From positions 1 to 49,343 of the forward strand of contig NZ_SRYA01000036.1 in assembly GCF_004793545.1 (NCBI RefSeq): a stretch of DNA of 49,343 nucleotides, given 5' to 3'. Position numbers and translations under genes: made by a program. The notes beneath the pieces are model-generated. The model was not told where the DNA came from. It did not search any database and saw only the letters and a program-made list of their open reading frames with translations. This DNA is from Petralouisia muris. Its GTDB lineage: Bacteria > Bacillota > Clostridia > Lachnospirales > Lachnospiraceae. Below are positions 1-8,738 of this stretch, piece after piece; position 1 is the first letter of the stretch; every line of letters starts with the position of its first letter.

Positions 1-71
1 AATAGAATCCAATGTACTCTGAGAGTATAAGTATAAATTTAAGCGTCAGAGCTGTCTTTTTTTATTCATAA

Positions 72-100
72 TTGACAGAGAAAGTGGATAAGAATATAAT
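72..100 (+). promoter_or_regulatory. Consensus sigma-A promoter
   Basis: TTGACA at 72-77 and TATAAT at 95-100 are separated by exactly 17 bp, a perfect match to the housekeeping promoter. It points at the gene starting at 160, leaving a leader of roughly 50 nt. Confidence 0.85.
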
Positions 101-159
101 AAAAATGCATGTTTCATAAGAACGGAAGAAAAGGTAAAACATATTGCAGGGAAAATAGA

Positions 160-1278
160 ATGGAAAAAGAGAGCGAAGTATATCAGTTTCCGGAAATGAA
201 CCTGATTGCAGGATGCGGAGCGGAAAAAATAATTCAAAAGATTTACAATTCTTCTTTAGGCAGCAGATTGCTCCTCAAAAATGATAAATATTTGAATAAG
301 GAATGGTATCGGGAAAATTTAGTGAATTATCTCGAATTTTTTTCTCCGGAAGAAGGATTTGCAGATACCGTCAAGGAACTGGAGGGACTTTTTTTTATGG
401 AGGCTTCTGAATGGGAGCAGGAAAATGATCCTGAGAAGAGCCAAGAGAAACTGCAGTCTGATCTGGAGAAGAAGCAAGAAGAATTACAGTCTGATCTGGG
501 GCAGAGGCAAGAAGAATTACAGTCTGATCTGAATCAGAAACAAGGAGAACTGCAGGTAGTACTGTATCAGAAACAGGAAACAATATGGCAGATAGGGGAC
601 AAAAATCCCAGGGTTCATTTGAAAATCATGGAATGGCCTTTTCAGATTCCCTTTGAACTGGAATTGATCCCCTATGCGGGAAAGGCAGTTCAGGTGAAAG
701 AAAAAGAGCTGGAAAGCAGATTTTCCGAAGAAAATATTACTTATTGCATGTTTTCCGAAGAAGAATACCTGTCCAGAAGTTTTTATAAAATGTTGGAACA
801 TCTGGAATTAATTAATCTCATGTCCTGGTACAAAGAAAGTTATGATATTCTGACGGGGCAGATGGTAAGTGGAAGAAGGGTATCTGAGAGTTTCGGACAG
901 CTTCTTTTGGATAATAATATTCCTCTGCTGAAAGAACGTTTGGAAATTGTTGACAGTTTCAAAAATTACAGGTATATGGAGAAAAGATGGAAAAATTACA
1001 TGAGCCGGTTTTTCCCAGAACAGACGCGGACGCAGGATAAACCGCAGTCTGTCTTGGAGCCTTTATCAGAAAATCCAATGGATCTCCATATGTTAGAAAA
1101 AGAAGAAATCGACGGTAACCTGCAGGAGGAGATCCGCGAGGATGAAAGTGATTGTCCTGAATGGAGCCAGGTAATAGAGCTTCTTGTGAGGTTTTTTACT
1201 CCGATATTTGATATGGTTTTGAGAAATGAATTATTTATCGGAGACTGGATGCCGCAGATTGGAAGGTACTTAGATTAA
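160..1278 (+). CDS. Unrecognised protein with 11-residue coiled-coil repeats
   Basis: I do not recognise this 372-residue protein. The ATG at 160 is chosen over an upstream ATG at 109 because AGGGA lies 7 nt before it. No signal peptide or membrane segment is visible. Residues about 95-138 are four consecutive 11-residue repeats of the form QEELQSDLxQK, a hendecad pattern expected to form a coiled coil. The C-terminal part after about residue 310 is acidic and then hydrophobic and aromatic, ending in a short conserved-looking segment (FIGDWMPQIGRYLD). It has its own consensus promoter and lies 81 nt before the symporter gene, so co-transcription is possible. It belongs to the host chromosome, not to the ICE. 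A function cannot be given from sequence alone. Confidence 0.75.
   Translation: MEKESEVYQFPEMNLIAGCGAEKIIQKIYNSSLGSRLLLKNDKYLNKEWYRENLVNYLEFFSPEEGFADTVKELEGLFFMEASEWEQENDPEKSQEKLQSDLEKKQEELQSDLGQRQEELQSDLNQKQGELQVVLYQKQETIWQIGDKNPRVHLKIMEWPFQIPFELELIPYAGKAVQVKEKELESRFSEENITYCMFSEEEYLSRSFYKMLEHLELINLMSWYKESYDILTGQMVSGRRVSESFGQLLLDNNIPLLKERLEIVDSFKNYRYMEKRWKNYMSRFFPEQTRTQDKPQSVLEPLSENPMDLHMLEKEEIDGNLQEEIREDESDCPEWSQVIELLVRFFTPIFDMVLRNELFIGDWMPQIGRYLD
442..573 (+). repeat. Four 33-bp in-frame tandem repeats
   Basis: Four units of 33 bp, beginning at 442, 475, 508 and 541, encode the 11-residue repeats of the preceding gene. Units 2 and 3 are nearly identical in DNA and the outer units have diverged. 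Such repeats can change copy number by slippage, which would lengthen or shorten the coiled coil in whole hendecads. Confidence 0.8.
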
Positions 1279-1359
1279 ACAAGAGGAAATGAAAAATACA
1301 ATATTGCAAGGCAGGAGGCTGCATACAGGAGAATATTTTAAGAAAAAGGGAGATTGTTT

Positions 1360-2766
1360 ATGAATATTAATTCATTATTAAAGACAGTGGATGATCTGGT
1401 GTGGGGACTTCCGCTGATTGTACTGATTCTTTTAGTAGGCTTTTTTTTGACGGTACGGCTGCGGGGACTTCAGATCCGCCGTCTTCCACTGGCAATCCGC
1501 AATTTAATTTCAGATGAATCTGCCGGGGAAGAGGGAGAAGTGTCCGGATTCGGAGCTCTTTGCACTGCATTGTCCGCTACCATTGGAACCGGAAATATTG
1601 TAGGCGTTGCCACAGCTATTGTTGCCGGCGGGCCAGGGGCTTTGTTTTGGATGGTAATGGCAGCAGTATTGGGTACGGTTACAAAATATGCTGAATGCCT
1701 GCTGGCTATTAAATTCCGTGTCGTGGCAGAGGACGGGCATATTTTGGGAGGACCTTTTTATTACATAGAACGGGGAATGGGAAAGAACTGGAAATGGCTT
1801 GGAAAGCTGTTTGCTTTCTTTGGAATCGGAGCAGGAGTTCTTGGAATCGGTACTTTTACTCAAATTAATGGAATTACCAGTGCAGTAAACAACTTCTTTG
1901 ATCCGGAGAACCAGTGGAGTATAAATCTGCTGGGAAGAGAGTATTCCTGGACAGTGATCATTGCAGGCATTATTCTGACACTCTGTGTAGCCCTGGTGCT
2001 GATCGGAGGACTTCAGAGGATTGCGGGCGTGGCCCAGGTGCTGGTTCCTTTTATGGCTGCTACTTATATTACAGCGGCTGCATTGATTCTTATCTTTCAT
2101 TTCAAAGAAATTCCGGCAGCTTTTGTTACCATTGTACAGAGTGCATTTGGGTTGAGGGCAGCAGCGGGAGGTGCACTGGGAGCTATGCTGCTTGCTATGC
2201 AAAAAGGCGTGGCAAGAGGAATTTTTTCCAATGAAGCGGGTTTAGGAAGCGCGCCTATTGCTGCCGCTGCAGTTCAAACGGATGAACCTGCCTCCCAGGG
2301 CTTGGTATCCATGCTGGGAACAGTCATTGATACTGTGATTATTTGTACCATGACAGGGCTTACCATTGTAATTACCGGTACCTGGAATATAGGCCTGGAG
2401 GGTGTGAATGTAACTACGAAAGCATTTCAGATTGGGCTGCCTTTTGCTCCGGCGGTTTCTTCCTTTATTCTGATGTGCTGTCTGGTATGCTTTGCATTTA
2501 CAACAATCCTTGGCTGGGATTACTACAGCGAAAAATGTCTGGAATACCTTACCAATGGAAATCAAAAGGCAGTGAAAATATACCGCCGGATTTATATTTT
2601 ATGTATTTTGGCAGCGCCCTTTATGACTGTTTCTGCGGTATGGACCATTGCAGATATTTTTAACGGATTGATGGCAATTCCTAATCTGATTGCGATTATT
2701 GCTTTGAGCGGTGTGGTTGCTGCGGAAACAAAGCAATATTTGAAAAAAATTGATGGCAAAGCATAA
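1360..2766 (+). CDS. Alanine/glycine:cation symporter, AGCS family
   Basis: This is a 468-residue integral membrane protein of the amino acid carrier AGCS family, which takes up alanine or glycine together with Na+ or H+. It is strongly hydrophobic throughout, with about 10-11 membrane segments. Typical AGCS stretches are present: the GTGNIVGVATAIVAGGPGA region near residue 75, the GGPFYYIERGMG segment near 128, and the KGVARGIFSNEAGLGSAP segment near 285. The ATG at 1360 follows AAAAAGGGA at 8 nt. A TTG two codons upstream is less likely. Length is normal for the family. It is convergent with spmB and belongs to the chromosomal backbone. AGCS assignment is firm; the exact substrate and coupling ion are not. 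Confidence 0.93.
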   Translation: MNINSLLKTVDDLVWGLPLIVLILLVGFFLTVRLRGLQIRRLPLAIRNLISDESAGEEGEVSGFGALCTALSATIGTGNIVGVATAIVAGGPGALFWMVMAAVLGTVTKYAECLLAIKFRVVAEDGHILGGPFYYIERGMGKNWKWLGKLFAFFGIGAGVLGIGTFTQINGITSAVNNFFDPENQWSINLLGREYSWTVIIAGIILTLCVALVLIGGLQRIAGVAQVLVPFMAATYITAAALILIFHFKEIPAAFVTIVQSAFGLRAAAGGALGAMLLAMQKGVARGIFSNEAGLGSAPIAAAAVQTDEPASQGLVSMLGTVIDTVIICTMTGLTIVITGTWNIGLEGVNVTTKAFQIGLPFAPAVSSFILMCCLVCFAFTTILGWDYYSEKCLEYLTNGNQKAVKIYRRIYILCILAAPFMTVSAVWTIADIFNGLMAIPNLIAIIALSGVVAAETKQYLKKIDGKA

Positions 2767-2870
2767 ATTGTCCTATTATGCCAGTGAGATTCTTATATAG
2801 CTTGTGTTGGGAAGGGCAACCCTGTATTTGAGCCCGTATCCAAAGAAAGTTCACTGCAGCAGAGATAATT

Positions 2871-3395
2871 CTACATAATTTGCGCAAGAATAACGCTGGC
2901 AATAGTTCCGACTAATGTGGTAAAAAGCGCACCGGCCAGGGTATATCGGGTTTTCTGTACCTTGGCGGTCATAAAATAAATACTCATGGTATAGAAAATG
3001 GTTTCTGTACAGCTCATCATAATGGAAGTTATGGTTCCGAAATAGGAATCCGGCCCAAATTCCTTGAAAATATCCAGCACCAGCCCTGTGGCTGCGGAAG
3101 AGGAAAACATTTTTACAATGGAAACCGGCACCAGCTCCGCCGGAAAATGCAGAGGTTCGGTGAGTATTCCAAGGGCTGAGGAGAGCAGATCCAGAAAACC
3201 GGAAGCCCGCAGGATGCCTACTCCTACCATCAGTCCAATGAGGGTAGGCATGATGCCAATGACTGTCTGGAATCCGTCTTTGGCGCCTTTGATAAAATCA
3301 TCATATACATTGTGATGGCTTAAAAGTCCATATCCCACAATAGAAAAAATTAAAAGTGGGATCATGGCATCTGATAAAAAGAGGAGGATTTTCAA
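2871..3395 (-). CDS. spmB: Spore maturation protein B
   Basis: This 174-residue membrane protein has the nucleoside-recognition (Gate) domain fold of SpmB, which acts with SpmA in core dehydration during spore maturation. Conserved hydrophobic segments and the SSAATGLVLDIFKEFGPDSY region support the family, and the length is typical. Its ATG overlaps the end of spmA by 4 bp (ATGA), the usual spmAB operon layout. Because spmA is interrupted just upstream, spmB has lost its native promoter here and would depend on read-through from the recombinase operon, which is transcribed toward it. Confidence 0.92.
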   Translation of the reverse strand: MKILLFLSDAMIPLLIFSIVGYGLLSHHNVYDDFIKGAKDGFQTVIGIMPTLIGLMVGVGILRASGFLDLLSSALGILTEPLHFPAELVPVSIVKMFSSSAATGLVLDIFKEFGPDSYFGTITSIMMSCTETIFYTMSIYFMTAKVQKTRYTLAGALFTTLVGTIASVILAQIM

Positions 3396-3605
3396 TGAAA
3401 AATACCTCCTTTTTTCTTTTTCGGCAAACCAGTCTGAGATGCTTCGCGGCGAGAAAGATTCTTGTTATAGAGCCCTTGCCTTTTTTCCGGCAGGGCATAC
3501 ATAAATTTAGCAAATACAATGCCGGCCAGTGTGGAAAAAAAGGTGGCAATCATGGCCGGTCCCAGAATGGCTGCAGGATTGGCAGAACCGTACTGGCTGC
3601 GGTAC
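3392..3605 (-). pseudogene. spmA: 3' fragment of spmA, cut by the ICE left end
   Basis: The last roughly 70 residues match the C-terminus of spore maturation protein A, with the GSANPAAILGPAMIATFF segment followed by a final membrane helix, and they end in the ATGA overlap with spmB. Upstream, the SpmA-like sequence stops at about RSQYGS (near 3600) and the frame continues into unrelated element DNA up to a fortuitous ATG at 3682. Most of SpmA is therefore missing here and should lie beyond the other end of the element, outside this window. Excision would be expected to restore the gene. The exact breakpoint is inferred. Confidence 0.85.
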
Positions 3606-3609
3606 GGTT
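3586..3609. other. Candidate attL recombination site
   Basis: AACCGTAC (3586-3593) and GTACGGTT (3602-3609) form a perfect 8-bp inverted repeat around an 8-bp centre, exactly where the spmA reading frame gives way to element DNA and 46 bp before the last recombinase stop codon. Large serine recombinases use imperfect dyad sites with a central crossover dinucleotide next to their own gene. The assignment rests on position and symmetry. The matching attR is not in the window. Confidence 0.6.
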
Positions 3610-3654
3610 GTGTCAAGTTAAGACTAAAAAATTCCTTATCTTTTTTGCCATCTG

Positions 3655-5214
3655 CTATTCCATAATGTCTTTTATCTTCCATTTTATTTCAACCCTGCCG
3701 TCATCATACACCTCAATCCGTTCAATCAGTTCGTCTGCCAGTTCTTTTGTCAAGTTCTGTACTCCTGCAAGCATCGTCAATCCACTCTTTTGTTCCATCT
3801 GCTTTTGGACAGAAACTCTATCAGACAAACATCGGCTTAACTGTTCCAATTCTTTCTGATATTCTGACTCTTCTGAATTCCTTTCCTCCTTCCCCTTAAT
3901 GTATTCCTCTTTCGTGATTTTTCCATCTTTCCATTGATGGTATAGCTCTAAACGGCTAATTCTGCAATGTTTTGTCTTTATCTCTAAAATACGTTTTTTT
4001 TCTTGTATACCTGAAATGGCTGACAGTATCTCTATCCGCTCACCCTGCATCGCTTTTTCTTTCTCACAGCATACCACTATCATCTTCTGCAGTATATCCC
4101 AGACAATATGTTCCAACAGCTCAGATTCGATTCGTATATGTGAGCCGCAGCTATCTCCCATCCTGCAATAATAGTACGGCTTCTTTATGGATGCTTTAAA
4201 GCACATTCCGTATCCACAGCATCCGCATTTTATTTTCCCCCTTAATGGGGAAGGATTTTTGTTTTCCTTACGGCCTTTCCGTTTTTTTCTTGTAGAGATT
4301 GCTTTTTGAGCTTTTTGAAATACATCCTTTTCAATTAATTTTTCATGATGGTTTTCTAATTTCACATATTCAGATTCATGTACCTTTTTTACAACTCCCG
4401 GCTTAACCGTGAATAATTTATGACTCACAAATGTCCCTATATAAACTTCGTTTTGAATAATAAGAGCAATCTGGGATGAAGTCCATAGATTTCTCTTATC
4501 ATTTTTCATCTGGTATCGAATTTTTTCATGTTTTCTTTTATATGCCCCCGGCGTAGGTATGTCTCTTTCATTTAGTATATCCGCAATCTTAGTCGTTGTG
4601 TTTCCATCCACGGCAAGAGTGAAAATCTGTCTTACAACCTGTGCGGCCTCTGGATCAGGGATAAAATCTGTTTTTTTGCTGTTTCCATTACCCCTTATAT
4701 AGCCAAATGGAACACCGCCTCCACTATAATCACCTTGTTTCTGCATCAATTCTTTTGTAGATTTTATTTTTTTCGATAGATCCCGGCTATATAAATCATG
4801 TATAAGATTTTTAAGCCCTATCTCAATCCCGGCAGGATTTTTGAAACTGTCAAAATTGTCAACAATGGAAATAAACCGGACTCCCAGGAACGGAAAAATC
4901 TGCTCGATATAGTCCCCTGTTTCGATATAATTTCTTCCAAATCTGGACAGATCTTTCACGACAACACATTGAATCCTGTTTTCCCTTATCTCTTTTAAAA
5001 GCATCTGTACTCCGGGACGGTTGAAGCTCACCCCGGAAACGCCGTCGTCTGCAAATTCTTTCAGCAGATGTATGGATAGTTCCTCGTGTTTTTCTACATA
5101 AGATTCAATTAATTTCCTTTGATTTTCAATGCTGTTGCTTTCCTTTTTTCCTTCTCCCAAATCTTCATCATCATCAGATATTCTCATGTACCCAGCTATG
5201 TATCTGTCATCCAC
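3655..5214 (-). CDS. Large serine recombinase 1 (att-proximal)
   Basis: This large serine recombinase is predicted to act in element integration and excision. The N-terminal resolvase-type catalytic domain has the YxRxS motif (YMRIS) with the nucleophilic serine near residue 13, then DLSRFGRN near 90 and FPFLGVRFISI. A recombinase domain follows, then a zinc ribbon (CGCCGYGMC with CRMGDSC) around residue 330, and a basic C-terminal coiled coil. I chose GTG at 5214, which has AAGGTGG 5 nt upstream and overlaps the stop of the preceding gene by 8 bp. A GTG three codons earlier has no spaced ribosome site. It is about 519 residues, normal for the family. It is last in a three-gene operon and ends 46 bp from the probable attL. 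Confidence 0.92.
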   Translation of the reverse strand: MDDRYIAGYMRISDDDEDLGEGKKESNSIENQRKLIESYVEKHEELSIHLLKEFADDGVSGVSFNRPGVQMLLKEIRENRIQCVVVKDLSRFGRNYIETGDYIEQIFPFLGVRFISIVDNFDSFKNPAGIEIGLKNLIHDLYSRDLSKKIKSTKELMQKQGDYSGGGVPFGYIRGNGNSKKTDFIPDPEAAQVVRQIFTLAVDGNTTTKIADILNERDIPTPGAYKRKHEKIRYQMKNDKRNLWTSSQIALIIQNEVYIGTFVSHKLFTVKPGVVKKVHESEYVKLENHHEKLIEKDVFQKAQKAISTRKKRKGRKENKNPSPLRGKIKCGCCGYGMCFKASIKKPYYYCRMGDSCGSHIRIESELLEHIVWDILQKMIVVCCEKEKAMQGERIEILSAISGIQEKKRILEIKTKHCRISRLELYHQWKDGKITKEEYIKGKEERNSEESEYQKELEQLSRCLSDRVSVQKQMEQKSGLTMLAGVQNLTKELADELIERIEVYDDGRVEIKWKIKDIME

Positions 5215-6934
5215 GGATTCCACCTTCTTCCCGATCTGAAATCTGCATCTCTCTACACCATTTTTCTAACAGATCAGCATAAGTACATTTTATTACTATC
5301 TGTTCCGGGGATTCAACGATTATTTTTTCGATCAGAATATTTAAAATTTCTAAAGGAATCTTTTTATCTTCTGCCTGTAAATTTTCTTTCAGGCAGATAT
5401 TTAAAGTTTCTATAGCTTTTTCTTCTGCTTCATTTTTTCCTCCTATATTTTTTATTTCTATTTCATAGGATAGCTGTTTTTGGGCAAGCTGTTTCTTTTC
5501 ATATTCAAAATCTTCCGGTTCAAGCGACCCTTCTTTCATATCCACATAAAGCTCCCGGCGTTTTCTTTTTATACTCTGGATTTTTTGCATTAACTCTTGT
5601 TTATGCATATCCCTATTCTGTTTATCGGCCTCAACACCATGTATAGTGCCTGTCATGCTTTTTTCTCGTCCGGCCCATTGATCAGACAGGATTCCATATA
5701 ATTGCATCTGCTGATTGATTACTTCATTCACTGTTTCCATTAATGGTATTTCGTATATAGAAGCCTGTACACATTCTGTATCCAAAAACCTTCTCCTTGA
5801 ATCACAATAATAGTAATATCTTCTCACTCCGTCTGTAACCCTGCTTCTTCGGAACATCTTTTGTCCGCACTGTCCGCAATAAACTTTTTTCCGGAGACAA
5901 TTTTCCTCCTGTGGGATATCTGCATTTGCGTTCATTCGCTCACAATACATTTTATGACTTTTTTCTGCCATAGCTGCCGCAACGTCAAATTCTCTCTGTG
6001 TTATAAGCGGAATATGCGTATTTTCTGAAATGATCCAATCTGCTTTCGGCAGACGCTGTTTTTTCCCATTATTTCTGAAATGGCTCCCCTGTGATTTGCC
6101 CTGAACCAAATGCCCCAAATATACGGGATTGGTTAAAATTCCAGATACATGCTCCGCCCGCCACTTTGAATGACCGCTCCGCTTAAAAGACTGGAATCCA
6201 TTCATAAAACGATATAATCCTGGTGAGGGTATCGCAAGCTCATTGAGATAATTGGCAATTCTCGTACACCCATTTCCCTGGATGCGCCATTCAAATATTT
6301 TTTTCACTACATCAGCCGCTTCTGGATCTACTGTCAGTTTCCTTTTATTGGCGTCATCTCCTTTATATCCATAGGGATATACCCCACTGGTATATTCTCC
6401 ATTTTCCTGCATTACCTTTTTTGCCTGTAAAATCTTCCGGGAAATGTCTTTTGCATAATAGTCATTTACAATATTAGTCAAAGAATTCATCAGCATATTG
6501 CTCTCAAACGGCTGCTTTCTGCTGTCAAAATTATCATTCACCGAAATAATCCTTACCCCTAAGAACGGAAATATTTTTTCGAGATAATTTCCGACTTCAA
6601 TATAATCTCTCCCGATACGGGAGAAATCCTTAAAAACCAGACAGTCAACCGCCCCTGTTTTTACATCTTCAATCAGTTCTTTCCATCCTACCCTGTCAAA
6701 ATTAGTCCCTGTTGTGCCATTGTCCACATAGATATTCACCAATTGGAAATCACTTTCATTCTTTTTTACATACTCTTCTAAATAAGAAATCTGGTTTTGT
6801 ATGGAATCTCTTTCAGCATTTCCATTATCCTCTACAGATAATCTCACATAAATGCCCGTTTTACTTTTGGAAGCTGATACCTCTGGCATAACAGGAAATG
6901 TATTCTGCATCTTTTTTCTACTTTTTCTTGCCAT
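5207..6934 (-). CDS. Large serine recombinase 2
   Basis: This is a second intact large serine recombinase of about 575 residues. It shows the catalytic YVRLS motif, the SIQNQISYLEEYV helix, FKDFSRIGRDYIEVGNYLEK, a recombinase domain, a zinc ribbon (VYCGQCGQKMF followed by YYYCDSRRRF) and a C-terminal coiled coil. The ATG at 6934 follows AGGTGGGG at a good distance and overlaps the upstream recombinase by 17 bp; an ATG at 6967 lacks such a site. The three recombinases differ clearly in sequence, so this is not a recent duplication. The overlaps imply coupled translation. Whether all three are needed for recombination cannot be told from sequence. Confidence 0.92.
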   Translation of the reverse strand: MARKSRKKMQNTFPVMPEVSASKSKTGIYVRLSVEDNGNAERDSIQNQISYLEEYVKKNESDFQLVNIYVDNGTTGTNFDRVGWKELIEDVKTGAVDCLVFKDFSRIGRDYIEVGNYLEKIFPFLGVRIISVNDNFDSRKQPFESNMLMNSLTNIVNDYYAKDISRKILQAKKVMQENGEYTSGVYPYGYKGDDANKRKLTVDPEAADVVKKIFEWRIQGNGCTRIANYLNELAIPSPGLYRFMNGFQSFKRSGHSKWRAEHVSGILTNPVYLGHLVQGKSQGSHFRNNGKKQRLPKADWIISENTHIPLITQREFDVAAAMAEKSHKMYCERMNANADIPQEENCLRKKVYCGQCGQKMFRRSRVTDGVRRYYYYCDSRRRFLDTECVQASIYEIPLMETVNEVINQQMQLYGILSDQWAGREKSMTGTIHGVEADKQNRDMHKQELMQKIQSIKRKRRELYVDMKEGSLEPEDFEYEKKQLAQKQLSYEIEIKNIGGKNEAEEKAIETLNICLKENLQAEDKKIPLEILNILIEKIIVESPEQIVIKCTYADLLEKWCREMQISDREEGGIRG

Positions 6935-8591
6935 CTGCCCCACCTCCAATATCTGTATGCGGCTCAAAGTTTTCCGTGCTTTCCAAGTATCTGCATACTT
7001 CTTCGTACTCTGACTGAAATTTAAAAATAACCTCTATCCTATCCTTATCGTATATCCGAATCTCTTCTACAATTTTCAGGAGAATCTTCCTGGTCAGTTT
7101 TGGAAAGCCTCTACACTCTATAAACTGGTTTACCCACTGCACTTTATCCCTTTTTGTTTTGGCCAACTCTTCAATCTCTTCCTGAAGAGTTTCAATTTCT
7201 TTTTCTAAAATATGAATTTCATCGCGGAAGGATTCTTTTAATTCCCGATATTCTCCTTTCGTTATAACGCCATCTTTGAAATCTGTATAGACTTCCGTAG
7301 TATAATGACGTTTTTTTTCAATCTGCCGTTCCTTTTCCAGGATATGATCCTGCAATTTTTCGGCGAGATACCCGGTATAGGGGGTTTTTTGCGCTGTATC
7401 TAGCATTTTACTTAGTTCAAATATATGCTCAATGTGGAGGTTGATAATCTCTAAAATCGTCTTTTCAAACTTTTTTAAAGACAGTCCCTTATGAAAGGTA
7501 CAGCTTTTGTTATTTTTATTTTCAACACATACAAGATATACATAGTTTTTCCCATTTGAAGGCACTGTTTTTCTGGTCATATTACCCCCGCAATGCCCAC
7601 ATTTGGCGATTCCCGAAAATAGATATAGTGTTTCCTCGTCCGGGGCAACCCTTGTATCCTCTTCGGATGTTCTTCTTACCATACCAAAATCCTCTGCAGA
7701 AATGATCGCTTCATGGCAGTTCTCACACCGAACCCAATCCTTTTCCGCTTTTTTGATGCGTTTCCTGACTTTATAGCTGGGAGATGATGTCTTGCCCTGC
7801 ACAAGCACTCCTGTATATATCTCGTTTCCAAGTATACGGTTTACGCTGTTTGCCATCCATTTTGAATCTGACCGTTTCTGAAATTCACAATGAAGCGGTT
7901 CACCATTCATATGCTTGTACTCAATCGGCGTTGGTATTCCTAATTCATTCAATTTATCTGCAATCCTGGCACTGCTCATGCCATCAATCTTCCATTTGAA
8001 AATCTGGCGTACCACGGAAGCAGCTTTTTCATCAATGACAAGCTGATTTTTATTCTGTTCGGACTTCTTATATCCGTAAGGGGCAAATGGGCTGATATAT
8101 TGCCCGTTCTCCCGCTTCATATTCAGATGGCTGCGTACTTTAATGGAAATATCCTTGCAATATGCATCATTGATCAAATTTTTAAAGGGAATCAGTAATT
8201 CATCTGACGCACTCGCTGCAGATGCTGTATCAATGTTATCGTTAATCGCTATAAACCGGACTCCAAGATAAGGGAATATCTTTTCGATATACCGCCCTGC
8301 TTCGATATAGTTTCGGCCAAATCTGGAGAGATCCTTGACAATTACACAGTTCACCTTGCCAGACTTTATATCCTCCAGCATAGCTTGAAAAGAGGGACGC
8401 TCAAAATTCACGCCTGTATAGCCGTCATCCACCCGTTCTTTATAAATTTGAATATCGGAATGCACTTTAAGAAACTCCCTCACGAGAGCTTTTTGATTTA
8501 CAATGCTGTCGCTTTCCGCCTTATCCCCATCTTCTTTTGACAAACGGTAATAAGCGTCAGCAGTATAGATGCCGTTTAGAATTGTATCCAT
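6918..8591 (-). CDS. Large serine recombinase 3 (operon-first)
   Basis: This 557-residue large serine recombinase is the first gene of the three-gene operon. Visible are the catalytic YYRLS motif near residue 16, DSIVNQKALVREFL, VKDLSRFGRNYIEAGRYIEK near 85, a recombinase domain, a zinc ribbon (IAKCGHCGGNM with a later Cys pair) and a C-terminal coiled coil. The ATG at 8591 follows GAGGTGAT. An 11-bp perfect dyad lies directly upstream of this ribosome site, so synthesis is probably controlled at transcription or initiation. All catalytic landmarks are intact. Confidence 0.92.
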   Translation of the reverse strand: MDTILNGIYTADAYYRLSKEDGDKAESDSIVNQKALVREFLKVHSDIQIYKERVDDGYTGVNFERPSFQAMLEDIKSGKVNCVIVKDLSRFGRNYIEAGRYIEKIFPYLGVRFIAINDNIDTASAASASDELLIPFKNLINDAYCKDISIKVRSHLNMKRENGQYISPFAPYGYKKSEQNKNQLVIDEKAASVVRQIFKWKIDGMSSARIADKLNELGIPTPIEYKHMNGEPLHCEFQKRSDSKWMANSVNRILGNEIYTGVLVQGKTSSPSYKVRKRIKKAEKDWVRCENCHEAIISAEDFGMVRRTSEEDTRVAPDEETLYLFSGIAKCGHCGGNMTRKTVPSNGKNYVYLVCVENKNNKSCTFHKGLSLKKFEKTILEIINLHIEHIFELSKMLDTAQKTPYTGYLAEKLQDHILEKERQIEKKRHYTTEVYTDFKDGVITKGEYRELKESFRDEIHILEKEIETLQEEIEELAKTKRDKVQWVNQFIECRGFPKLTRKILLKIVEEIRIYDKDRIEVIFKFQSEYEEVCRYLESTENFEPHTDIGGGADGKKK

Positions 8592-8602
8592 ATCATCACC
8601 TC

Positions 8603-8664
8603 AAATAGTTTAAATTGACTTCTTAAACTATTTGGGCTTTATTTAGTCCGCTTATAGTATAGCA
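8603..8664 (-). promoter_or_regulatory. Recombinase operon promoter and dyad operator
   Basis: Read on the minus strand, an extended -10 (TGC then TATACT, plus-strand 8656-8664) lies about 65 nt upstream of the first recombinase start. The -35 region is poor, as expected for an extended -10. Between promoter and start, AAATAGTTTAA (8603-8613) and TTAAACTATTT (8623-8633) form a perfect 11-bp inverted repeat with a 9-nt centre. It touches the ribosome site. It could bind a repressor, such as the XRE protein encoded nearby, or fold in the mRNA. Confidence 0.55.
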
Positions 8665-8738
8665 CATTGGAATAAACAAATCTACATTTTCTTAAATAAT
8701 CATAATCCGATACCATAATTTCCCCTTTCCTTTGATAT

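Noticed and set aside
442-573. Tandem 33-bp repeats as a CRISPR array
   Set aside because: There are no spacers and the repeats are in frame in a coding gene. No CRISPR or cas genes were seen elsewhere.
1510-2202. 230-residue minus-strand ORF inside the symporter gene
   Set aside because: Antisense shadow of the AGCS gene, rich in Ser, Cys and Asn as expected for a reversed membrane protein frame.
3586-3609. tRNA-type attachment site
   Set aside because: No tRNA or rRNA gene is visible at the junction; the target is the coding sequence of spmA.
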